In this document: positions 44,552 to 52,994 of the stretch, piece after piece
Layout of the letters: every line of letters starts with the position of its first letter
Position numbering within the stretch: the first letter of the stretch is position 1
DNA from: Pseudomonas sediminis
Lineage (GTDB): Bacteria > Pseudomonadota > Gammaproteobacteria > Pseudomonadales > Pseudomonadaceae
Reading direction: 5' to 3'
Length of the DNA: 64,000 nucleotides
NCBI RefSeq assembly: GCF_002741105.1
Contig: NZ_NIQU01000002.1
Location: 372,001-436,000, forward strand
The notes under the pieces: generated by a model
Database searches by the model: none
Told to the model about the DNA's origin: nothing
What the model saw: only the letters and a program-made list of their open reading frames with translations
Position numbers and translations under genes: made by a program

Positions 44552-46192
44552 TCAATGTTCCCAGACGATGACCCGCTCACCTGGCAGGCCGACAATAGCC
44601 TCGGCATAACGCACTTCCAGGACGTTGCGACGAATTTTCATGGTCGGCGTCATGCTGCCGTTATCCACCGTCCAGGCCTCACTGACCAGATAGAAGTGAC
44701 TGACACGTTCATGCGGCTCCAGCCCCTGATTGACGGCATACAGGTGCTCGGCAAGTGACTGATCGAGCAACTCGCGCGGCTGCTGGCGGGCAGCGGGCGA
44801 CAGTTCGATCAGCGCCAGCGGGTGATCCAGGTTGCTGCCCATCAGGCACACCTGCTCGACCCAATGGCTCTTGGCGATCTCGCCCTCGATGGGCGCCGGC
44901 GCCACGTATTTGCCCTTGCTGGTCTTGAAGATGTCCTTCACCCGCCCGGTGATGCGCAAGTAGCCCGCCTCGTCCAGCTGGCCGCGATCACCGGTGTACA
45001 GCCAACCGTCCTTGAGGGTTTCCGCGGTCTTTTCCGGTTCGCGGTAGTAACCCTGCATCAGCGTCTCGCTGCGCAGGAGAATCTCGCCGGCCTCATCAAT
45101 GCGCACCTGCAGATGCGGCATCGGCCTGCCCACGGTGCCAAAGCGCACCTGCCCAGGGCGATTGAAAGAGCCGTAGGCGAAGTGCTCGGTCATGCCGTAG
45201 CCCTCGCAAATGGTCATGCCCAGGCGCCGATACCACTCCAATAACCCGGTGGAAATCGCCGCCGCACCGGACACGAGAATACGCGCACGATCCAGCCCCA
45301 ACCCCGCCCGAACCTTACGTGCCACCAGACGCCCCAGCAACGGAATGCGCAGCAGGCGCTCGAGCCGCTGCGCTGGCAGTTTCTCCAATACGCCCTGCTG
45401 AAAACGCGTCCACAGCCGTGGCACCGAGAAAAACACCGTGGGACGCACCTGGCGAAGATCGCTGGCGAAGGTCTCCAGCGACTCGACGAAGGCCACCGGT
45501 GCGCCGCAATAAAGGCTGTTGAACTCCACCAGAAAACGCTCGGCGGCATGCGACAGGGGCAAGTAAGAGAAAAACTGATCCAACGGCGTCATGTTCAGCT
45601 CAGCCGTGGCGTTGGCCGAAGAGAACGCCATGGCGTGGGCCGAAAGCATCACGCCCTTGGGCTGCCCGGTAGTGCCGGAAGTGTAAAGGATCGACAGCAG
45701 ATCCTCGCCACGTTGAGAGCGGGTCCCCGGCAGCGGCTCGTGAGCGGCCAGTAGCGCGTGCCACTGGTACTCAGCAGGCATGGTCGGATATGGCATGGCG
45801 ATGCGGGTGATATGCGCGGCGATGCCGCTGGCCAGCTTGTCCGGCTCATCCAGCTTGCCAACCAAAATCACCTTGCAGCCCGCGTGCTCCAGCACGTAAG
45901 CGATCTGTTCCGGCGCCTGCAGCGGATACAGCGGCACGCTTACCAGCCCAGCGTGCTGGATCGCCAGGTCGCTGATGAACCATTCAGCGCAGTTTTTCGC
46001 CAGCAGCGCCACGCGCTCGCCAGGTACGCAACCCAGCGCCAGCAGCGCGCTGGCCAGGCGCCGCGCCTGCTCATCGACCTGCAGCCAGCTGTAGTCATGC
46101 CACACGCCATTGACCGGCTGACGCAGCCAGACTGCGTCGGGTTGCCGATCCAGCCAGTGGTTGAAGCGTTCCAGAGGTAGTTGCAGGGTCAT
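44552..46192 (-). CDS. AMP-dependent acyl-CoA synthetase
   Basis: 546 residues. The P-loop 'ILYTSGTTGQPKGVML' (~170), 'ICEGYGMTEHFAYG' (~330), 'GWLYTGDRGQLDEAGYLRITGRVKDIFKTSKGKYVAPAPIE' (~405) and a C-terminal Lys in 'MTPTMKIRRNVL' are the ANL-family signatures, closest to the long-chain FadD/AMP-binding group. It activates a fatty acid with ATP and CoA. The lack of a membrane segment suggests a cytosolic or peripheral enzyme. Neighbours supply racemase and dehydrogenase steps. Confidence 0.9.
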   Translation of the reverse strand: MTLQLPLERFNHWLDRQPDAVWLRQPVNGVWHDYSWLQVDEQARRLASALLALGCVPGERVALLAKNCAEWFISDLAIQHAGLVSVPLYPLQAPEQIAYVLEHAGCKVILVGKLDEPDKLASGIAAHITRIAMPYPTMPAEYQWHALLAAHEPLPGTRSQRGEDLLSILYTSGTTGQPKGVMLSAHAMAFSSANATAELNMTPLDQFFSYLPLSHAAERFLVEFNSLYCGAPVAFVESLETFASDLRQVRPTVFFSVPRLWTRFQQGVLEKLPAQRLERLLRIPLLGRLVARKVRAGLGLDRARILVSGAAAISTGLLEWYRRLGMTICEGYGMTEHFAYGSFNRPGQVRFGTVGRPMPHLQVRIDEAGEILLRSETLMQGYYREPEKTAETLKDGWLYTGDRGQLDEAGYLRITGRVKDIFKTSKGKYVAPAPIEGEIAKSHWVEQVCLMGSNLDHPLALIELSPAARQQPRELLDQSLAEHLYAVNQGLEPHERVSHFYLVSEAWTVDNGSMTPTMKIRRNVLEVRYAEAIVGLPGERVIVWEH

Positions 46193-46284
46193 GGGAGGCT
46201 ACCTTCTTGTTCTTGTGGTTCACCTGCTCATTGCGATACGAGCGCTACTGACGATAGACCGCGATGCCGTCATAACGCGAAAAC

Positions 46285-47424
46285 CTACAGCTTCATCCCG
46301 CGACTGATGATCTCCTTCATGATCTCCGACGTGCCGGCGAAGATGCGCTGAATGCGCGCATTCGCGTACATCTTGCAGATCGGGTACTCCCACATGTAGC
46401 CCCAGCCGCCGTGCAGTTGCACGCCCTCGTCGACCACCTTGCCGAGCAGTTCGGTGGTGAACAGCTTGGCCTCGGCAGCCACTTCGGGAGTGAGCTTCTT
46501 CTGGTTGTGATCCATCACGCAGCGGTCGGTGAACACCTGCGCCACGTCGACCTGCGTGCGCATTTCCGCCAGCTTGAAGCGGGTGTTCTGAAAGTGCGCC
46601 ACCGGGCGGCCGAACGCTTGGCGTTCCTTGACGTACTCGATGGTGGTCTGTAGCGCCGCCTCGGCGCCGGCCACTGCGCCACAGGCATTGGTCAGACGTT
46701 CCTGGGCGAGCATGTTCATCAGGTAGAAGAAGCCGCCCTTGGCATCGCCCAGCAGGTTGTTCTTCGGCACCTTGACGTCATTGAAGAACAGCTCGGCGGT
46801 GTCCTGGCTGTGCATACCGAGCTTCTTCAGCTTCTTGCCGCGCTCGAAACCGGGCATGCCGCGCTCCACCAGAAACAGGCCCATGGCGTGCTTGTTGGCC
46901 GGGTCGGTCTTGGCCGCGACGATCACCACATCGGCCAGATAGCCATTGGAGATGAACACCTTGGAGCCGTTGAGCAGCCAGTGATCGCCCTTGTCCACCG
47001 CCGTGGTGCGCATGCCGGCCAGATCCGAGCCGGCAGATGGCTCGGTCATCGCCACCGCCAGGATGGTTTCACCGCTGATGATGCCCGGCAGCAGCCGCGC
47101 CTTCTGCTCGGCATTGCCGTACTCGGCGATATAGGGACCGCAAAGCGCCGAGTGCAGCGGGATCATGAACCCTGGTTCGTTGATGCGCGCCAGCTCCTCG
47201 CACATGATCTGCTCGTAGCGAAAATCCTTGAGCCCGGCACCGCCGTACTCCTCGTCCGCCCAGGGCAGCAGAAACCCCATCTCGCCGGCCTTGCGCCACA
47301 CGCTGCGATCCACCACACCGGCCTCTTCCCAGGCTTCCTGATGGGGCACCACTTCCTTGTCGAGAAAGGCCGCGAAGGCATCGCGGAACAGGTTGTGCTC
47401 GGTGTCGAAATGGTTGCGTTGCAT
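46285..47424 (-). CDS. Acyl-CoA dehydrogenase
   Basis: 379 residues, a standard FAD-dependent acyl-CoA dehydrogenase. 'AVAMTEPSAGSDLAGMRTTAV' (~130) and 'QLHGGWGYMWEYPICKMYANARIQRIFAGTSEIMKEIISR' (~335) are the two family signatures. It introduces the alpha,beta double bond in beta-oxidation. It is the first gene of the group (dehydrogenase, ligase, racemase), divergent from the AraC regulator with a 163-bp shared promoter region. Confidence 0.93.
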   Translation of the reverse strand: MQRNHFDTEHNLFRDAFAAFLDKEVVPHQEAWEEAGVVDRSVWRKAGEMGFLLPWADEEYGGAGLKDFRYEQIMCEELARINEPGFMIPLHSALCGPYIAEYGNAEQKARLLPGIISGETILAVAMTEPSAGSDLAGMRTTAVDKGDHWLLNGSKVFISNGYLADVVIVAAKTDPANKHAMGLFLVERGMPGFERGKKLKKLGMHSQDTAELFFNDVKVPKNNLLGDAKGGFFYLMNMLAQERLTNACGAVAGAEAALQTTIEYVKERQAFGRPVAHFQNTRFKLAEMRTQVDVAQVFTDRCVMDHNQKKLTPEVAAEAKLFTTELLGKVVDEGVQLHGGWGYMWEYPICKMYANARIQRIFAGTSEIMKEIISRGMKL

Positions 47425-47587
47425 GGGGCGGGTCCTCCGCTGTTGTTATGTCCTTGAGGTTAAGGGCCGCTCCGCCGCCCCTCAATGACCCATGCGCTCA
47501 GCCTCGGTTGACCCAATCGCTCGGCTGGCTTGCCCTGGCTGGGAGCAACTGCCTACCATCGACCACCCTCGCTTTCGGAAACCCAGC

Positions 47588-48586
47588 ATGCGCGAACGCA
47601 CCATTGCCAGCCACTTCGTCCGCGCCGCCCTGCGCGGTGCGGACCGCCACGGCCTGGACTGCGACCCGATACTGCGCCAGGCTGGCATCCAGAGCGCCGT
47701 GCTGGTCGAGCCGCGCGCACGCATCGCCCCGGAACAATTCTCCCGGCTGATGCAACTGCTGTGGGAAGCGCTGGACGACGAATACCTCGGCTTCGGCCGC
47801 CAACCAAGCAAGCGTGGCACCTTCGCCATGATGGGCCACGCCATCATCCACTGCCGCAGCCTGGAAAAAGCCCTGAGCCGTGGTGCGATGTTCTATGGGC
47901 TGTTTCCCGACGCACCGAGCATCACCCTGCAACGCGAAGGTGACTGGGCGCGGCTGAGCGTCGACGACAGCACGCTGTGGGACCCGGATCATTTTCTCGT
48001 GGAGAGCCTGCTGGTGATCTGGCACCGCCTCGGCAGTTGGCTGATCGGCCAACGCATTCGCCTGGAAGAAGCCACCTTCGCCTATCCCGAACCCGCCCAT
48101 GCCACCGAATACGAACTGCTGTTCCCCTGCAGTCGACGCTTTACCGCCGCGCAAAACAGCCTGCTGTTCCATGCCCGCTACCTGGCCATGCCGCTGCTGC
48201 AGGACGAACGCACCCTCAAGCAGTTTCTCCAGCACTCCCCTGCCGACCTGCTAGCCCGCCCCGACGGCGGCGACAGCCTGATCAGCCAGATTCGTCGCCT
48301 GCTCGGTCGCGACTGCCGAACCTGGCCGGACCTAGAACAGGTCGCCCAACACCTGCACACCAGCCCGCAAACCCTGCGCCGCCACCTGCGCGAAGAAGGC
48401 ACCAGCTTCCAGGAGCTCAAGGATCACCTGCGCCGCGACCTCGCCATCTACCACCTGGGCCGCGACGAACTGGCAATTCAGGACATCGCCGAACAACTCG
48501 GCTTCTCCGAACCCTCGGCCTTTCACCGCGCGTTCAAGAAATGGACGGGGCTGACGCCAGGGGCTTATCGGGCGCAGGAGGGGTAA
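47588..48586 (+). CDS. AraC family transcriptional regulator
   Basis: 332 residues from ATG at 47588 (MRERTIASHFVRAALRGADRH). The N-terminal ~200 residues are the AraC 'arabinose-binding' domain class; the C-terminal ~90 contain 'DLEQVAQHLHTSPQTLRRHLREEGTSF' and 'AIQDIAEQLGFSEPSAFHRAFKKWTGLTPGAYR'. Divergent position beside the dehydrogenase gene strongly suggests local control of the acyl-CoA catabolic cluster. Relatives of this kind (e.g. FAD-linked fatty-acid regulators) often sense acyl-CoA or the substrate. Confidence 0.9.
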   Translation: MRERTIASHFVRAALRGADRHGLDCDPILRQAGIQSAVLVEPRARIAPEQFSRLMQLLWEALDDEYLGFGRQPSKRGTFAMMGHAIIHCRSLEKALSRGAMFYGLFPDAPSITLQREGDWARLSVDDSTLWDPDHFLVESLLVIWHRLGSWLIGQRIRLEEATFAYPEPAHATEYELLFPCSRRFTAAQNSLLFHARYLAMPLLQDERTLKQFLQHSPADLLARPDGGDSLISQIRRLLGRDCRTWPDLEQVAQHLHTSPQTLRRHLREEGTSFQELKDHLRRDLAIYHLGRDELAIQDIAEQLGFSEPSAFHRAFKKWTGLTPGAYRAQEG

Positions 48587-48788
48587 GGCGTATTGCTGTC
48601 TGTGCATCTGACTTAATGGATGGACAGGCCAGGCGGATATGCACTAGCTTCTGACCCAAGCCTGCTGGCAATGCGCCAGAGGCGATAGGCTTGCCCTTCT
48701 CCCTGTCGCTTTTTCTCGAATGCTGTCGCGTTTGCAGCGAGCATCGTCAGGCCAGACAAGGACTTACAGGATGACACGGAAGGTTATG

Positions 48789-48824
48789 CGACAGGTGTCG
48801 TGTGGAAATGCGACATGTATGTCG
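48789..48824. promoter_or_regulatory. Paired CGACA palindromes upstream of orphan gene
   Basis: CGACA-GG-TGTCG (48789-48800) and CGACAT-GT-ATGTCG (48811-48824) share arms and have centres 23 bp apart, about two helical turns. They end 28 nt before the orphan gene's ATG; an AT-rich TTAATA follows at 48830-48835 and could be a -10. They look like a paired operator. Confidence 0.55.
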
Positions 48825-48852
48825 TCTGATTAATAGTTAGAGAAAACAACTT

Positions 48853-49734
48853 ATGTCCGCAGACGAGGAGTTGCCACTGCTGGATGCTTTGCGAGGCTTG
48901 GCAATGCTTCAGCAAGAGTTCTTGCGCCTTGCACTCTTCGTCGCATCCCAAGGCTCCACCACATTTGAAGGCGAAACCCTGACATGTAGCCTCCCGGACG
49001 CACAACGACGCACAAGCACATTACTAGCAATGGGGGCAGGACAGTCTGTCGAGTCCCTTTTACTCATTGCCAAGAAACGCGGAATTCCAGTCCGCGACGC
49101 CTATCCAATCGCACGATCAGCAGTCGAGTCATTTGTAAATGCGAGCTATCTCCTAGCGGAGTCAAATGCGGTTGCAGAACGAGCTGTTAGGTACATCGAA
49201 TTCGCCGCATGGCGGCAACACAATCGGAAATTCGGGAGTGGCGAATACTCGATTGAAGTCCGCACTGATCCTGACCCAGCATCAACACTTGCATCTAAAT
49301 TTCCCGAATTTACAGGCAAAGGAAACGGAAGCTGGACCAACCTAGATATGCCAAGTCGTATCAGGCGGGTAGGTGAACTTGCAGGGCGCAAGGCTGGATC
49401 GCGGCTGCTCGCGGCATATGGGCTGATCTACTCACTCTCGTCAGAAGTCATTCATGGCTCACCCTTTGGCGCAAGCTTCTTTTATTCAGCCCACCTCAAA
49501 GGAGAACACACCACAGAGGCCTTCATCGCTGGAACGGTTCGGCAGTTAGAGGAAATCCTTATTGCAGTTCTTCACGCCGGATGTGGTTACTTAGTTGCCT
49601 TCTTTGAAAAACAGCAAATGCAAGTGGGGCTTGATGCCGAAGAAAAGCTATTCAAACGTCTTATGGCTCTGAGTACTAAACCAGCATCAGCCTTTCCTCA
49701 CGAAACTGGCGGAAACCCTAACAAGTGTATATAG
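48853..49734 (+). CDS. Unknown helical protein (DUF5677-like), AT-rich
   Basis: 293 residues, mainly helical. 'VRDAYPIARSAVESFVNASYLL' and 'LIYSLSSEVIHGSPFG' resemble the DUF5677-type helical family (HEPN-like arrangement), but I am not certain. Codon use is distinctly richer in A/T-ending codons than in the neighbours, and the ORF is flanked by two gaps of >200 bp, suggesting recent acquisition. A weak ribosome-binding site AGAGAAAAC precedes the ATG; paired palindromes lie upstream. Function unknown. A defence role is possible because such lone helical genes occur in defence islands, but nothing else here supports it. Confidence 0.6.
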   Translation: MSADEELPLLDALRGLAMLQQEFLRLALFVASQGSTTFEGETLTCSLPDAQRRTSTLLAMGAGQSVESLLLIAKKRGIPVRDAYPIARSAVESFVNASYLLAESNAVAERAVRYIEFAAWRQHNRKFGSGEYSIEVRTDPDPASTLASKFPEFTGKGNGSWTNLDMPSRIRRVGELAGRKAGSRLLAAYGLIYSLSSEVIHGSPFGASFFYSAHLKGEHTTEAFIAGTVRQLEEILIAVLHAGCGYLVAFFEKQQMQVGLDAEEKLFKRLMALSTKPASAFPHETGGNPNKCI

Positions 49735-49953
49735 ACTCTCCCCAAAAGTAGTGAGCAAAGCCTTGCTTTTGCACCTGTCGTCAGCGCGGTTGCATTCGTA
49801 TATCCGACCTATTGTGGGCGTTCACGCCCTGGCCATTCTGTAGTTCGCGCAGCGGGAGCCAAGCGTTCAATCGATCACGAGGATCATCATTGTTATCGGC
49901 CCTGCTCCGCTGCAGTAGCCTGAGCGCAATCAAGGAAGATGCATCAGCAAGGC

Positions 49954-51336
49954 TCAGTCATACAACCGCACCCTGAAACAGGCGCCGCCCAGTTCCGAAT
50001 CTTCCAGGCTCAGCTCACCGTCGTAGCTTTCGACGATATCTTCTACCACCGCCAGGCCGATGCCCTGCCCCGGGTTCTGCGCATCCAGACGCTCGCCGCG
50101 TTGTAGCACCCGCTCTCGCTGTTGCTGCGGTACACCGGGGCCGTCGTCCTCGATGGTGATCAGGCAGCCGCCAGCCAGCGGTTGCAGCCTGACGCGTACG
50201 CGATGCAGGCATAGGCGGTAGGCGTTCTCCAGCAGGTTGCCGAGCAGCTCCATCAGCGCACCACGTTCCATGGTGATCTGGCTGTGCTCGGGCACTTCCA
50301 GTGTCGCTTCGACGCGCTTGTCGCGATAGACCTTGTCCAGCGAACGGCACAAGCCGTCGAGCACCGGCCAGACCTGCTCGCGATGGCGTACCAGGCCACT
50401 GCGGCGCAGGCTGGCGCGCTGCAGTTGATAGCCGACCTGCTGGCTCATGCGTTCGATCTGCGCCTGCATCAGCTGCGCCTGCTCGCGATTTTCGTGTTGA
50501 ACGGCAAGGGTTTCGCCAATGCCCTGCAAAACGCTGAGTGGTGTTTTCAGGCTGTGGGCGAGGTCTTCCAGCGAGTCGCGATATCGCTCGCGCTGACGCC
50601 GCTCACTGTCGAGCAGGCGGTTGAGGGAATTGGTCAGGCGTAGCAGTTCGCGTGGATGTTCATCACTCAGGCGCTGGCGAGTGCCCGCCTCCACGCCATC
50701 AAGCTCGTCGCTGATGCCGCGCAGGCTGCGAAAACCCCAGGTCAGGCCGAACCAGAGCAGACCTAACAACACCAGCAAGGCGATGCCCAGCCACAGACGC
50801 AGTTGCCAGGCAAAGCCGTTGAATAGCCCCTGGTATTCGCGCGTCGGCTGCATGGTCACGATGCTCAGCGCGGCTTGGTCGCCGCGCAGCAAATCCACTT
50901 CCACGTCGTATACGAAGTATTCCTGGCCGCTGTCGTCGCGAATGCGGATGAACTCGTGGCCGCGACCGTCGTAGCGCGGCAGGTAGCGCACCAACTCGTC
51001 GATGGAGGAGCGTGAGCGCCAGATCATCTGGCCCTCACGATCAAAGATGAAGCCCAGCAGGTGCGAGTCGAGGTTGTCGAATTCCTCGTCGGGCATCTTG
51101 TCCGGCATGTGCAACTGGCCGTCATGGATGCGGGCGGCAGATATCAGCGCAGCCGCATCGGAGGCCAGACGCTTCTCCACGGTCTGCTCCAGGGCCATGA
51201 GGAACACGCCCTGCAAGACAGGCATCAGCAACAGCATGAACAGCATCGCCAACGCGGCGCTGGCCAGCATCAGGCGCAGGCGCAGCGAGCCGAAACGTAT
51301 GCGCAATTTGCGCAAAGCGGCGCGCGCTCGACTCAC
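49954..51336 (-). CDS. phoQ: Sensor histidine kinase PhoQ
   Basis: 460 residues. TM1 (~20-45) and TM2 (~175-200) flank a periplasmic PAS-like (PDC) sensor with an acidic patch 'DKMPDEEFDNLD'. HAMP, then HisKA with 'EDLAHSLKTPLSVLQGI', and HATPase ('NLLENAYRLC', 'DDGPGV', 'GQGIGLAVVEDIV') follow. In Pseudomonas PhoQ responds to low Mg2+ and cationic peptides and phosphorylates PhoP. Its start overlaps the phoP stop by 4 nt. Length and domains look complete. Confidence 0.92.
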   Translation of the reverse strand: MSRARAALRKLRIRFGSLRLRLMLASAALAMLFMLLLMPVLQGVFLMALEQTVEKRLASDAAALISAARIHDGQLHMPDKMPDEEFDNLDSHLLGFIFDREGQMIWRSRSSIDELVRYLPRYDGRGHEFIRIRDDSGQEYFVYDVEVDLLRGDQAALSIVTMQPTREYQGLFNGFAWQLRLWLGIALLVLLGLLWFGLTWGFRSLRGISDELDGVEAGTRQRLSDEHPRELLRLTNSLNRLLDSERRQRERYRDSLEDLAHSLKTPLSVLQGIGETLAVQHENREQAQLMQAQIERMSQQVGYQLQRASLRRSGLVRHREQVWPVLDGLCRSLDKVYRDKRVEATLEVPEHSQITMERGALMELLGNLLENAYRLCLHRVRVRLQPLAGGCLITIEDDGPGVPQQQRERVLQRGERLDAQNPGQGIGLAVVEDIVESYDGELSLEDSELGGACFRVRLYD

Positions 51337-52010
51337 TTGCAGCGCTCGTTGAACATGTAGCCCTGGCCGCGCACGGTCTCTATCGGTTTGCCGCCGAGCA
51401 CACCTTCCAGCTTGCGCCGCAGACGACCGACCAGCACCTCTATGACGTTGGGGTCACGCTCGTCGTCGCCCGGATAGAGTTGCTCCATCAAGCGTTCCTT
51501 GGCCACCACCTGCTGGTGATGCAGCATGAGGTATTCGAGAATGCGGTACTCGTAGGCCGTCAATTGCAGCGACTGCTCATCCACTGTGGCCTGCTTGCGA
51601 TTGAGGTCCAGCACCAGCGACCCCGCCTCGATGGTCGATTTGGTGAACCCGGAAGAGCGTCGCAGCAGCGCGTTCAGCCGAGCCTCCAACTCTTCGAACT
51701 GGAACGGTTTGACCACATAGTCGTCAGCGCCGCAGGACAGCCCTTCGACCTTGTCCTGCCAGTTACCGCGCGCGGTGAGGATCAGGATCGGAAAATTCTT
51801 GTCCTGGCTGCGCAGCTCACGGATCAGGTCGATACCGCTCATACCCGGCAGACCGAGATCGACCAGGGCCAGGTCATGATTGAAGGACTCAGCTCGGTAC
51901 AGTGCTTCTTCGGCGGTGCGCACGGCGTCCACCACATGCCCGTTTTCACTGAGGCGAGTGAACAGGTGGTGACGCAGTAACGCCTCATCCTCCACCACCA
52001 GCAATTTCAT
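51333..52010 (-). CDS. phoP: Response regulator PhoP
   Basis: 225 residues, OmpR/PhoB class. Receiver: 'VVEDEALLRHH', phospho-Asp in 'LALVDLGLPGMSG', Thr in 'LILTARGNW', Lys in 'DDYVVKPFQFEELEARL'. DNA-binding winged helix: 'LTAYEYRILEYLMLHHQQVVAKERLMEQLYPGDDERDPNVIEVLVGRLRRKLEG...TVRGQGYMF'. Extremely close to P. aeruginosa PhoP. It activates oprH, itself and lipid A modification genes. GGGGACAACTC lies before the ATG; the upstream region is occupied by repeat copy C. Confidence 0.95.
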   Translation of the reverse strand: MKLLVVEDEALLRHHLFTRLSENGHVVDAVRTAEEALYRAESFNHDLALVDLGLPGMSGIDLIRELRSQDKNFPILILTARGNWQDKVEGLSCGADDYVVKPFQFEELEARLNALLRRSSGFTKSTIEAGSLVLDLNRKQATVDEQSLQLTAYEYRILEYLMLHHQQVVAKERLMEQLYPGDDERDPNVIEVLVGRLRRKLEGVLGGKPIETVRGQGYMFNERCK

Positions 52011-52038
52011 GAGTTGTCCCCTTTTTTAGTTGTACGAA

Positions 52039-52257
52039 GGCCGGGCAAATCAGTCGATGTGAAAACTACTGCGCTCGGCCATGCTGCGTTAAAACCCGGC
52101 TCAGAATGCTCATTTACAAGTCGTAAACTGCGCTTCTTCGCCGGTTTTATTCGCTGGCGCTCACCCTTCGGGCCAACCTTCGGTTGTTACTCCCGCTGGT
52201 CGTTGCGCCTTGCCTGACCTTCGCTCGCTACGTTTTCACTCGGACTGATGCCCGGCC
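52039..52257. repeat. Structured intergenic repeat, copy C, inside oprH-phoP
   Basis: Terminal inverted repeats of 26-27 nt with small indels: ggccgggcaaatcagtcgat plus gtgaaaac on the left, and the complement of cgttttcactcggactgatg plus cccggcc on the right. The core matches copy B closely ('actactgcgctcggccatgc', 'ctcatttacaagtcgtaaac', 'cgccttgcctgaccttcgct'), with an extra ~60 nt insertion in the loop. It fills most of the gap between oprH (ends 52277) and phoP (starts 52010). Confidence 0.75.
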
Positions 52258-52276
52258 TGGTAACGCTAAGCCGCCA

Positions 52277-52882
52277 TTAGAAGGCGAAGTTGGCGCCGAG
52301 GTAGAGCTGCGAACTGCTATGCAGGTCCAGCGACCCGGCCTTGCCTTCACCACGCGGTGCCATTTCTGTGCTGGCGTTGGTACGCAGATAACGATAGCCG
52401 GCTTCGATCGAGGTATTGTTGTTCAGTTCCTGCAGGATACCGGCCTGCAAACCTGCAGCAAATCCGATATCGCTGTCGCGGGAGAAGCCGCGGCTTTCCT
52501 GCTCGAGCTTGACTAGGCCGGCGGTTACACCACCGAACAGCTTGGTGTTGTTGCTGCCCAGCGGGACGAACATGTCGTAGCTACCGAGCAGATTCTGCTG
52601 ACGCAGTTTGTAGCCATTGTGACTGTCGGAGACATTCTCGTAGGTCGCGTAGTAGCGACCGTCAGCAGTCTTCTGGCCGGCGCGGACACCCCAGGTACCC
52701 TCGCCATTGATCACTTTGTCCAACTTGGGATTGCCGAGGTTGGCATTCAGCGCGTTGGACTTCTGAATGTTGTTGTCAGTCTGACCCCAGGTCAGGCCGA
52801 CGAAATTGTCGTTGGCTTGGGCAGCGGTTGCGCCCAGGGCCAGGCAGGTAGCGAATGCGATGCGGTTCAGGGTGATTTTCAT
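52277..52882 (-). CDS. oprH: Outer membrane protein OprH
   Basis: 201 residues from ATG at 52882; the open frame continues further upstream but the signal peptide 'MKITLNRIAFATCLALGATAAQA' fixes this start. The mature sequence 'NDNFVGLTWGQTDNNIQKSNALNANLGNPKLDKVI', 'GRYYATYENVSD', 'KLRQQNLLGSYDMFVPLG' and the C-terminal 'LDLHSSSQLYLGANFAF' are close to P. aeruginosa OprH, an eight-stranded barrel that binds LPS and stabilises the outer membrane in low Mg2+. It is the first gene of the oprH-phoP-phoQ locus, under PhoP control. Confidence 0.95.
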   Translation of the reverse strand: MKITLNRIAFATCLALGATAAQANDNFVGLTWGQTDNNIQKSNALNANLGNPKLDKVINGEGTWGVRAGQKTADGRYYATYENVSDSHNGYKLRQQNLLGSYDMFVPLGSNNTKLFGGVTAGLVKLEQESRGFSRDSDIGFAAGLQAGILQELNNNTSIEAGYRYLRTNASTEMAPRGEGKAGSLDLHSSSQLYLGANFAF

Positions 52883-52937
52883 TGAATCCTTCCTCTCGTT
52901 GCAGTTTTGATCAACTCGGCAACAAGTCTGCGGGAAG

Positions 52938-52981
52938 ACTACTGAATCCCTCCTGAACCCTCCTTGAACCTGCACTGAACG
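52938..52981 (-). promoter_or_regulatory. Array of four PhoP-type half-sites, 11-bp period
   Basis: Read on the minus strand: CGTTCAGTGCA, GGTTCAAGGAG, GGTTCAGGAGG, GATTCAGTAGT, four adjacent 11-nt units each carrying [GA]TTCA. Direct repeats with N5 spacing are the format of PhoP boxes (OmpR-family dimers bound head to tail). The downstream edge is 55 nt before the oprH start. Confidence 0.8.
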
Positions 52982-52994
52982 AGCGACAAACAGC

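Noticed and set aside
48853..49734. Calling the orphan gene an abortive-infection or HEPN toxin
   Set aside because: The HEPN RNase motif (R-x4-6-H) is not clearly identifiable and there is no antitoxin partner, so only a DUF5677-like label is given.
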